Origin: Argopecten irradians
Taxonomy: Eukaryota > Mollusca > Bivalvia > Pectinida > Pectinidae
Assembly (NCBI RefSeq): GCF_041381155.1
Contig: NC_091135.1
Location: 66,367,067-66,431,066, forward strand
Direction: 5' to 3'
Length of the DNA stretch: 64,000 nt
Below, one piece after another: positions 40,401-47,900 of the stretch. How positions within the stretch are numbered: position 1 is the stretch's first letter; each line of letters starts with the position of its first letter. Under the pieces are notes generated by a model. The model was not told the DNA's origin. It did not search any database and saw nothing but the letters and a program-made list of their open reading frames with translations. A program made the translations under genes and the position numbers.

Positions 40401-41702
40401 ATGTCTGTCTACGTGTTGTTGTTGTGGTTTTGTGTGAGGTCGTGTATGAACGTGGCCAGTTGGGTTTCGCACGATCTGGAAGGTCTAAAGCCGTGTTGTT
40501 TGTCGTAAAGTATGTTGTTGTTTTCCAGATGTGACATGGTGGCGCTGGTGATTATATGTTCCATTAATTTGCATGTGATGCATGTGAGTGATATTGGTCT
40601 GTAGTTTGCGGGATTGTATTTGTCGCCTTTTTTGTAAATGGGATTGACATTTGCGTGTTTCCAGTCGTGGTGAAGTGTTCCTGTGGTGAGTGAGCATGTA
40701 AATATTTTTGTAAGGATTGGAGCTGTGATGTCTTTGAGTTCTTTCAATATTCTGCCATGAATGTTGTCGGGGCCAGTTGCTTTATGCGGGTTTATATTGT
40801 TCAGTAGTTTGTGTATGCCCTGTTGTGTTATGTGGATGTCTGGCATAATTGGGTGTGGTGAAGGTCCTTTGTCAGGTATGGTTGTATTCTGTTCTTGTGT
40901 GAAAGCAGACTGGAATTGTTGGTTTAAGATGTTGGCTTTGTCAGTTGTGTCCGTCAACAGATGTCTGTCTTTCCGTAGGGCTGTGATGTCAGAGTTCTCT
41001 TTCTTAGTTGTTTTTATGTACGAGAAAAGTTTTTTGGGATTGTGTTTTTTGTTAGGGTGTGAGGGTCGAGGTTCGTCTTTTGGTATGTCTGTTATCATTT
41101 TTTCTAGGTAGTTGAGGTATGCGTTTCTGGTTTGTTTTTGTAGTTCTGATGTAGTTCTAAGGTGGAAATAGCACAAGGCTGCTAATTAGGGCCACTGGGG
41201 TGTTGGTCAGGGGGTCAGGGAGTGGTTACTCTCGTGCTAAAATTAACCTAGCATTTACACAAATGTGGCGACTAAAATAAAACGGAGGGTTTACAGAATA
41301 CGGGAATTTAGACTCTCCTGCTGGGAGACAATAAAAGGCTTTAAAATTCGGGAGGTTTTGTCTCACGCCGGGAGGTATGGCATGTATGCTTCAAAAATGT
41401 TGTTTACCGTCAGTTTTGTATAGCTATAAATAGCTATTATAGCTACATATCGCTATAATAGCAATACATGTGCCCAACCTGTGAGAGATAACATGTAAAC
41501 AAATAGACCTATATATATCTATTTTCATTACATGAAACATTGTTTGAATGAAGAAATATAAACTAATGTAAGTTTTGAATTCTTTCTATGTGCAATATAT
41601 AATTCTGGTGCTTACCCCTCTTCTGAAGACTCCATGTATCAATTTACTGTATGTCAATGACGGGCGACTGAAAGCCATGCGCCTCTGCATGGCGGCTGCC
41701 AT
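17705..41702 (-). CDS. METTL17: METTL17, mitochondrial Rsm22-family ribosome assembly factor (16 exons)
   Basis: Seen: exons (minus) 41616-41702, 33629-33655, 31947-32118, 31528-31659, 31088-31202, 29982-30063, 29324-29397, 28972-29066, 28634-28704, 28236-28343, 27291-27359, 25900-25947, 22081-22176, 19269-19338, 18766-18886 and 17705-18083 join in phase with GT-AG introns to give 581 residues. Residues 1-29 are basic and hydroxylated with no acid, as in a mitochondrial targeting peptide. PDFKP then VGSGLGTAVW (221-230) is the degenerate SAM-binding motif I region of the family. VVSAFTLLERPS (291-302) is the next conserved strand. CPHNMKCPKF (361-370), Cys379 and HCRICCHDG (434-442) supply the 4Fe-4S cysteines. 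Known: METTL17/Rsm22 acts in the mitochondrial matrix on the small ribosomal subunit and needs an Fe-S cluster. Odd: it is longer than the roughly 456-residue human protein, mostly through an acidic, Ser-rich C-terminal tail (about 478-581). A possible poly(A) signal (AATAAA) lies at 17678-17683. It is divergent from MVD. Confidence 0.9.
18084..18765 (-). other. METTL17 intron 15
   Basis: AT-rich intron; I see no gene or recognised repeat in it. Confidence 0.7.
18766..18886 (-). CDS. METTL17: METTL17 exon 15 (fourth Fe-S cysteine region)
   Basis: Residues 416-455 plus two bases: WPRIVQAMKHKDHHSHCRIC and CHDGSLRHYVVSKKKSQ. The WPRI and H-C-x-x-C-C-x-D-G motifs are diagnostic of METTL17. Donor GTAAGT, acceptor TTTATAG. 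Confidence 0.93.
19269..19338 (-). CDS. METTL17: METTL17 exon 14
   Basis: Residues 393-415 plus one base: IYLDKMTTPYSYVILKRGEV, equivalent to the family's F-S-Y-V-V-L-R-K-G strand. Donor GTGAGG, acceptor AAACCAG. Confidence 0.88.
19560..20595 (-). repeat. diverged 163-bp core array in METTL17 intron 13
   Basis: Six or so decayed units with AAATCCAAGATGGC and CCCTTCAGTACTTTCTGAGA, ending in GGACGGACAGAGAGACAG. A further partial unit lies at 20815-20950. Old copy, heavily mutated. Confidence 0.65.
22081..22176 (-). CDS. METTL17: METTL17 exon 13 (Fe-S cysteines)
   Basis: Residues 361-392, starting CPHNMKCPKF and containing IACTFSASYEPL. Cys361 and Cys367 keep the C-x5-C spacing of human METTL17. 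The third cysteine (379) is four residues further away than in the human protein. Donor GTGTGT, acceptor TTTTCAG. Confidence 0.92.
22325..25824. mobile_element. 3.5-kb element with about 115-bp terminal inverted repeats in METTL17 intron 12
   Basis: 22325-22440 (TACTGGTATCACAGGGACCT to AATCGGACCTATTTTT) is the reverse complement, with scattered mismatches, of about 25705-25824 (GGGTCCGTTTTTCTCTACTG to GGTCCTTGTGACCAGTA). A tandem-core element (23608-25693) is nested inside. 22460-23600 holds no gene that I can see. Confidence 0.65.
23608..25693 (+). mobile_element. tandem-core Helitron-like element nested in the intron 12 element
   Basis: Head ACAAGAGGCCCATGGGCCTT. Core units repeat CCTATATAAACTATAGTAAA, GGGGGAAACGTGAGACCCCA and ATTCACAATTTTTGTAAAGG with a period of several hundred bp. 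The tail has GACGCACGATGACGGACAAA, then hairpin GGTCACTTGAGACTTCGTCT / CAGGTGACC with a duplicated right half. Confidence 0.72.
25900..25947 (-). CDS. METTL17: METTL17 exon 12 (48 nt)
   Basis: Residues 345-360, SSSDVRAGTEPHVFAP. It carries the FAP that precedes the Fe-S cysteine block. Donor GTAAGT, acceptor TTTTCCAAG. Confidence 0.88.
27291..27359 (-). CDS. METTL17: METTL17 exon 11
   Basis: Residues 322-344: VLIENGSYAGHSMIQEAKEW, matching the L-V-E-N-G-T-x-A-G-H segment of the family. Donor GTAATT, acceptor TTTACAG, phase 0 on both sides. Confidence 0.92.
28236..28343 (-). CDS. METTL17: METTL17 exon 10
   Basis: Residues 286-321: LPFPLVVSAFTLLERPSQMD then LVNHLWNMTSDYL. The VVSAF-L-E-L-P-S core is highly conserved in METTL17. 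Donor GTAAAC, acceptor TTGTTGTAG. Confidence 0.92.
28634..28704 (-). CDS. METTL17: METTL17 exon 9
   Basis: Residues 262-285: GEEHKKMVIPGVYFRDKPPS, matching the family's I-P-G-V-F-F-R block. Donor GTAAGT, acceptor TTTGACAG. Confidence 0.88.
28972..29066 (-). CDS. METTL17: METTL17 exon 8
   Basis: Residues 231-261 plus one base: AGNTVWGSTITQYYCEDPA and MSTLARLLLQ, matching the region after motif I. Donor GTAAGT, acceptor TTTCCAG. Confidence 0.9.
29324..29397 (-). CDS. METTL17: METTL17 exon 7 (SAM motif I)
   Basis: Residues 206-230: NPDFKPNSMYNVGSGLGTAV, with the Trp230 codon split by the intron (TG/G). The usual Asp-Phe before GSG is Asn-Val here, in line with a weak or absent methyltransferase activity. 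Confidence 0.92.
29982..30063 (-). CDS. METTL17: METTL17 exon 6
   Basis: Residues 178-205, YTGYTTIVYLLARL then SKNYSIIRTCLNE, the family's Y-x-x-AARL segment before motif I. The acceptor is AATAG at 30064-30068; the nearer ACAG would break the frame. Donor GTATGA. Confidence 0.85.
30285..31010. mobile_element. pogo-like MITE in METTL17 intron 5
   Basis: Ends are inverted: TAGTATAACCCCTC at the left against GAGGGGTTTTACTGTA at the right. The interior has repeated ATTCCTCGAA and GTTCGAGG-type motifs typical of pogo/Tigger-derived MITEs. No transposase. Confidence 0.65.
31088..31202 (-). CDS. METTL17: METTL17 exon 5
   Basis: Residues 140-177 plus two bases. SEEERRIFLMNRKN and ILRRTTHLQ match the family's helix ending in a conserved Thr-Thr. 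Donor GTAAGT, acceptor TTGCAG. Confidence 0.85.
31528..31659 (-). CDS. METTL17: METTL17 exon 4
   Basis: Residues 96-139 plus one base, with the stretch STPEEAKKFDASIMGRHPPP. Acceptor TTGATACAG, donor GTAAAC. Both junction phases match the neighbouring exons. Confidence 0.85.
31947..32118 (-). CDS. METTL17: METTL17 exon 3
   Basis: Residues 39-95, including RRNHPGRLSQNKLLPLPSKL, which corresponds to the HPG-containing N-terminal part of METTL17. Acceptor TTTTGACAG, donor GTGAGT, ends in phase 1. Confidence 0.85.
33629..33655 (-). CDS. METTL17: METTL17 exon 2 (27-nt micro-exon)
   Basis: Nine codons (KVMMSEVLT) lie between acceptor TTGTTCAG and donor GTAAGC, phase 0 on both sides. It joins in frame to exon 3. 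Two adjacent ATGs could also act as an alternative, leaderless start. Confidence 0.65.
34580..34745 (-). mobile_element. tRNA-derived SINE (pol III promoter boxes)
   Basis: On the minus strand, A-box-like TGGCTCAGTCGG (34715-34726) and B-box-like GGGTTTGATTCCT (34665-34677) are spaced about 38 bp apart, as in tRNA genes. There is no convincing tRNA cloverleaf or anticodon, so this is a SINE and not a tRNA gene. It lies in METTL17 intron 1. Confidence 0.6.
34994..35643. mobile_element. 0.65-kb nested TIR element
   Basis: 38-bp inverted ends AAATGCTTCCGCTCAAAACC... match with one mismatch (T for C in the right arm). The interior includes a CG-rich patch at 35405-35520, unlike its AT-rich surroundings. 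Nested in the 6.6-kb element. Confidence 0.65.
36367..38887. mobile_element. 2.5-kb fold-back element with about 510-bp arms
   Basis: 36367-36877 and 38376-38887 are inverted copies sharing GGGGCTAAACCATGTAGCCC, CCCGAGCCCGAGCTTTGG and CACTTTTCAGGGGGCTAAAA. A third partial copy (37205-37460) lies in the loop, in the left-arm orientation. The arms mix GC-rich blocks (AGCCCGAGC) with AT-rich sequence. No ORF of note. Confidence 0.75.
39232..41176 (-). pseudogene. 5'-truncated LINE reverse transcriptase (jockey/CR1-like)
   Basis: The minus-strand frame carries the RT blocks in order: NANVNPIYKKG-type, NYRPISLT, HGFRPSRSCETQL, DFAKAFDKVPH, SSGVPQGTCLGPILFL and FADDSII (the catalytic F-x-D-D is intact). 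The C-terminal part ends near 39306. Breaks: in-frame TAG at 40406-40408, a single-base frame shift near 39940, and in-frame TGA near 39672. The endonuclease domain is absent; homology starts near 41160. A T-run at about 39231-39246 is the poly(A) tail. The shift and stops make it inactive. Confidence 0.88.
41616..41702 (-). CDS. METTL17: METTL17 exon 1 (targeting peptide)
   Basis: ATG at 41700-41702 opens 29 codons starting MAAAMQRRMAFSRPS, rich in Arg, Ala and Ser. The exon ends in phase 0 at GGG before donor GTAAGC. It was chosen because it supplies the expected mitochondrial presequence, has a strong donor and fits the phase of the next exon. It lies about 8 kb from exon 2, so transcript support would help. 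Confidence 0.75.
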
Positions 41703-41881
41703 ATTTGTTTTTTTACTCAGAACACCTTGGGCTTACACCATCAAAGTTAAAACAAATCCAAGAGATGTTCCGATAATTTTATCTCTTGCTCTTTTGTGCG
41801 TTTGAAATGGAAGTTGATTAAAATCGAGTATTTAAACGCAAAAATGACACCGAGACTTGAAAGTCAACACTTCCTTGAAAA
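41703..41881. promoter_or_regulatory. probable bidirectional METTL17/MVD promoter
   Basis: This is the 179-bp gap between the METTL17 and MVD start codons. No TATA box stands out. On the minus strand, AAATATGGCAGCC spans the METTL17 ATG and resembles a YY1 site, common at start sites of nuclear genes for mitochondrial proteins. Shared promoter use is inferred from spacing alone. Confidence 0.55.
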
Positions 41882-41894
41882 ATGCACTGTGTAA
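41844..41894 (+). other. possible upstream ORF overlapping the MVD start
   Basis: ATG at 41844 (context AAAAATGAC) opens 16 codons ending at TAA 41892-41894, out of frame with MVD and overlapping its ATG at 41882. It matters only if transcription starts upstream of 41844. Confidence 0.4.
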
Positions 41895-41933
41895 CTTGCT
41901 CCGCTCCTGTAAATATTGCTGTTGTCAAATATT
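41882..41933 (+). CDS. MVD: MVD exon 1
   Basis: Residues 1-17 plus one base: [17 protein letters not shown], with the Trp18 codon split. Donor GTACGT. Confidence 0.93.
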
Positions 41934-44900
41934 GTACGTATTGACCAAAACAAAAAGATAGACTATTGGAACACGTTGTCTTGACCTTAAATTTATGTAA
42001 ATGGACTGTCTGAATTTTATAATCTATTCTGATTGTAATTATTGTCATTGTTTAAGGGGGCAAGAGCGATGAAACCTTGATACTTCCAGTTAACTCATCA
42101 GTCAGTGTGACTCTTCACCAGGACCAGGTACAGTAAAATCTTGTTATACCGAATCCTATGGGAACAGGAGAAATAATTTGTTATAACGTTTTATGTGGAC
42201 TTGACAGGACCATAAAATCACCCTGTGTCAAAAGATTAGTCATTATAAGCAGATTTGTGAAATGTTTCTCAAAGAATTATGAATAAAGAGGAGTCAAAAC
42301 TGGGGGATTTTAATTTACTTCGTAATACACTGAAATCTGTATCAAGCAGGTTCATCTTAAGAAAGTTTTGCTGTAAGCCTTGGAAGAGCACTGCTACATT
42401 TTGTACTTGTAAATACAGGATTGTAACAAAAAAACTTTACATATTTTTTACATACATTATTTTAGTCCTGGGCCCATATATTTTGTTAACAGAATATTAA
42501 TATCAATTGAAAAAATTCAACTGGAATGGTTCATTTTCCCTCCAATCCTATTTACTTATATCAACATGCAATGCTCCATGATTGACTGTGCCATACGTAT
42601 ACACTTGACAACACACAGAGTAATATCTTTTTGACCAGTACATAATGTATCATCCGGGCTCTAAAATACATTTGCATATACTGTATATCAAAAGGTCAGG
42701 CAAAATTAGTGTCTAAAAAATGTAATAGAAACAAAACAATAAAAGATACTGATATGTTTTTAATTCATATTACTGTGTAGCGCTTTAAATTTGACGGGTC
42801 AATATTTTGTGGTTTTGCTTACGGAACATATTTGCCGGGGTTTAATTTCGCTGTGCACCTGCTCCAGATATTTCACGAATAGCTTATACATTGACATTGT
42901 TTAAAGTCAGTATTATTCAAGCTTATTTACATTGTACATTAAAATTTGATAAGGGAATAAATCAACTTTGAAACAGAACTACACTTGTCAACACATGTGT
43001 TTTTAATCTTGCCTTGTGTGAACACTGTCGTCATGTGCCAGAACTGATAGCTGCTATCAATAAATTATTTACTTTACAAGATCTTGGCTTGTTTTTATTC
43101 AGTCGACAGGCCATTGTCTAAGTATAAACATGTACATGTAATGATAAAGATACTTTTCAGCGTTGTGCTAAATATTTCGCTGGTATTTACATACACGGAT
43201 TTCGGTGGAACCGCAAATATTAATAGCGAAAATAAAACCCCCGCAATATATAACCGCTATACAGTATATGTTATGTATGTGACTATCTGGCTGATAACTC
43301 TTTAATGTTTAGGTAAATGCGTTTTCTAGCTAAAGCAAATTGAAAATGAGTGGTTTATGATTAGATGTCAAGGATCAATTGGTTGATTACATATAATTAT
43401 TGCATTTTGATATCTTCACACAGCTACAAGCACAGACCAGTGTTGCTGTCAGTAATAATTTTGAGAAGGACAGAATATGGCTCAATGGACAGTGAGTTTA
43501 TCATTCTTAATGCACCAACAACATTATTATTTATCTTGTCATTGATTCTTAAGCTACATTCTATCAGTAGCAAGGTGATTGAAATGCAAAAGAAAGAAGA
43601 AATAAATAAATACTTGGAATACAACAATCATTTTTTGACTAACTTTTTTTTTTTTAAATCATAGAAGCAAAAGCTACCGGTAGTTTGTAGAAAGAATTTT
43701 CCATAGTATAGTTTATCTACACATAAAAAGTACTAAGGTACATGTCAATAGGGTTGAACCTTATTGGGATATAAAATGCTTATATTTCATAGCCATGAAC
43801 TGGATATGTGTTTGTTTTTTATGTGTTTTTCCAAATGGTTACAGTTTTGTCTAATTATACAAACGCATACCATACTGTAAACATATTTCTGACGAAAAAA
43901 ATAAATGTTTTTTACAGAGAGCAATCAATTGACAATGCAAGGATCCAGAATGTTATCAAAGAGAGTAAGTGCTGATTCTTAATCTTTTCCGTCATTAAAA
44001 GAAAATACCAACTTTGTAAAAAAATATATACAAAACTTTAATTCAAATTTATGATTCATCAATTAACAATTCCTACAAAGTAAAATGGATACATGATTTG
44101 GGATTGGACAAAGACAATTTACGATATCGTCTGGTCCATCAAATTTTACCAACAAATATTTTTCTATAGTAGATAAAAGTGTTCGACTCCCCGCTATGTA
44201 CTTTCTGCAGGAATGAATATGAAACATATTTACGCTTATTTTAGGAATGTTCAATAATAACCAAGTTTTGTATGGAATTTGAGAAATGGCTTGTAAAAAG
44301 ACTACTTTTAATGTTAGTTTATCTGCATTATCATGACTGCTTGACTTACATGGTCGCCATAGCAATATGATTAACATGATGCTGCTACTATTTAAACAAT
44401 ATGTATATCACTGTAGAACTAAGAAAAGATCTGTTTGTTTTGAAGTACTTAAATCTCATATACGTCTATACTATGAGATTGAATAGTTTCTTTATAAATC
44501 AAAACGTGAATATACCAAGTTCTTTACACGATGGGGTGAATAGTATTCCTTATTTGGAAAGCGAAAACAATGTTAAATTACTTGTGATATGCATTAATAA
44601 CCTAGATGGATATTGGTCTTGTGTTGCACATGTTGCATGTAATTGTCACCTCATCTATACATGTGTGCTAAATTCATTACCGGTATACATTTATATTACA
44701 TTTGAGCCAGAAATTTTGATTCAACGGTATTTCTATACATACCAATATAACCAAGAGTGATGCAATTGCAATTATTGTATTATATGGTGTCTGTATTAAT
44801 TAAAACAGTTGTCAGTATTAATTCAATCTGTTTCTATCCATCTTCAAGTCCACTTTAACTATTCCCTGTGGTAACAAAATCTGATTTTTGATGTGATGGA

Positions 44901-47900
44901 CTGATGATCATGATTGATTATAATTGACAATCGATTGATTAAGAAAAAAATCAGCAACAAACAGTTGTGTGATTGGGAAATCTATATCCAGATTTACTGG
45001 TCCAGCTTTTTTGTGTCAGAAACGTAAAGTGTATGCACTTTCAACTTTCTGTTTTCATTTTGCCCCTCTGATAGTTGAAAATGGAGGCCCCAGAAACATG
45101 ACCATCCTGTGGCAAGGAAATCAAATTTTTGTGCTTCTTCAGGTTTATAAGTCTCGACAGTTTGACAAAATTTAGATTAAAGGTAATGTTGTAGGTTGTT
45201 CAACATCAGCTGGCAACAATGACATGAAAATGAAAGACGATCAAAAGTAAAAGATCAGAATTATTATACATTTAGTAATTTTATTGATAAAAAATCAATC
45301 AGTTAATGAATTATTTCCCAGCTTTTAGTTGACTTGTGCTTTACTTGTGTATGTGTACTCACCATTATACATGTATCTAAATACTAGACACTGCTCCTCC
45401 ATAAATAAATCCTCGTTGATTTCTTTTAAATGTTATACTTATGAATGTCATTCACTTTGTTTACAGTCAAAAGAAGAGCAAGAAAACAAAAGGCTGGTAA
45501 CCGTAATGATGCTGCTGAGAAACTGAACTGGAAAATCCACATTTGCTCTAAGAATAACTTCCCTACAGCAGCAGGACTGGCCTCGTCTGCGGCCGGATAT
45601 GCCTGTCTTGGTGAATCTTTGTTTAATGACTTTAATCTGGATCTCATTCTTTTCATTTATGCTATGACAAAAAGTTGTGGTGACATTTGATAATATATAT
45701 TTCTGTAATACCTACATGATACATATACAACATCCAACCATAATGTCAAAGTTTTGTACATATCAGGTCCTAGATAATATACGCTAATTATGTCATGCCA
45801 CAAATAGGGAACATAAGGAGCAACATATAATGAATTGTTTATGATTTCAGTGTATGCCCTTAAGTGTCTATATCAAATTGATGGCGACATCTCTACCATT
45901 GCAAGGTAAGCCTGTGCATCCTAGTACAAAAATATATACAATATACAAGGAAGCTAAGGAATCTTTCTTGCAAATCATATTTCATTTTTATGTCCCTGCA
46001 AAGAAATGGGGAGGTAATATAGTGTTACCAATGTCTGACTCTAAGTCTTGTTACATCACATCCGGTTATATTTAGATGATATATTAAGAGGGACATCTAC
46101 ATCTTACAGACCATTCTAGTTGATATTTATTGGGGGGTATTTGTGGATAAAGATAAGTTTAACATACATTATCCATCATTTAAAGCCTGATAGATATGTT
46201 TGTGATGTATACCAGGTGTGGTTCTGGTAGTGCCTGTAGGAGTGTATATGGCGGGTTTGTTGTGTGGGACAAGGGACAGAGACAGGACGGTACTGACTCC
46301 ATGGCTAGACAGATCCAGCCACATACTCACTGGCCAGATCTCCGCGTCCTGATACTGGTGGTAGGTATCCTGGTACTGTAAAGCTGTCTCTACTGTTGTC
46401 CAAACTTGACGCTTGTTGGGTATGTAAGATTCACAGGAAACTTCTGTTGTTGTGACTGGCGATCATTCTGGGAATTATTGTTACCTCCTACGGTTTAGCA
46501 ATCTAATTGAAATTAGACTTGTCATTCAACTCTACTATAATGCTCTACAATATGCTCCAATAAAAAATCTCACAACTCCCGTTTGGGGTCACCTCAGCAA
46601 GACCCCTATGGTTAGTCAATCAGAATGTTGCCTATGAAATCTTCGGTGTGATTGAATCAGAAGTAGAAACGGCTACTAGTGCATCCCGAGAAGTTCTGAT
46701 TCCAGGTCAGAGGTCATGCTGAGGTGACCCGAAACGGGTAGTTGTTAGATCTTGTATTGGAGCATATCATATAGCATTGTTACAAGTCTAATTTTAAGAT
46801 TGTTTGGTTTAGCAATGTATTATATGACCTTGCAGCTGCTTTCTGGTAAGTATATGGCATTCGTTTCCCTTTGTAACAAACCAGACATTAAAGCTTTGGG
46901 TTTTTTTGTTGTTGTTTTTTTCAAATTTTTTTTTTTATTCAATATCTGCATATTTCCCTATTTTAATTGATTATTTCAAATATGCACTTCCACCACTTTC
47001 ACATTAATTGCATAACATGTACAATCATTGTTTACACATCCATTCAAAAAAGTTACTTTAAGGAGGGAAATTCTTTCAAAATAAAATTTTGATATTCGTT
47101 TACAGGTTTTATACATTTGATAATTTTAGTAATATATATATCACATAATGTTACATTTAATTTCAAAACAATCATGATGTAGTAGTTAATAGTATTATCA
47201 CTAGAAGTCAGGTCCGAACGGTCGATATAGAGTTTACATTTATATAAAGAACTCAGGCTAGTGTACTCGATAAAGAGGAACATTAGCTGTATAATTTTAT
47301 CAAACAGTCACCGTACCAATAACACACGTGTCTTCATTCACTCCAGCGGCTTTCGTTCATTATAAGACCTTGCAACTGCTTTCTGTTGAGTACACTTTGT
47401 ATATGGCATTTGTTTCCCTGTGTAACAAACCAGACATAAAACCTAATGGATACACATTTTTGTATTCTTGAAACTACAAGCATTAAAGAAGTTTAAGTTT
47501 GTCTGTGAAATAGAAAAAAAACTGAACAGATTACTACATATACCATTAATTATTGAAAACCTGTAAAAAAAAGCAAGCAATTTCTTTGGTTTGTTGATTT
47601 AATGTCCAATTAAGAGCCAGGGTCCTTTTTACAAACTAGCCCTCCATCAATGAGCTCATTAGGTCCACCTAGAGCAGTTGCTAAATTCTTCATATATATG
47701 CTTCAGACTTGAAATTCATAAACAGTGAATGGTCACAATAAAGAATTTTGTTCATTATCAGGTGAATGAGCAGAAGAAACACACAGGCAGCACAGAAGGA
47801 ATGCAAGTTACTATGGAAACCAGTGAATTGATAAAGGAGAGAATCGGCAGTATTCCTGACAAGGTGGAACAGATATCCCAAGCTATCAACAACAGAGATT

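Larger units (their letters stand above)
34891..41481. mobile_element. 6.6-kb TIR element filling METTL17 intron 1
   Basis: About 95-bp terminal inverted repeats begin CAGGTTGGGCACATGTA and contain ATAGCTATTTATAGCTATAC and GTAAACAACATTTTTGAAG (about 34891-34990 and 41387-41481). TGAGA is duplicated at 34886-34890 and 41482-41486, a 5-bp target duplication. Inside are a smaller TIR element, a 2.5-kb fold-back element and a decayed LINE. No transposase is visible, so the superfamily is unresolved. Confidence 0.75.

Noticed and set aside
44401..44760. 119-residue plus-strand frame in MVD intron 4
   Set aside because: Overlaps a decayed LINE relic read in another frame; no domain.
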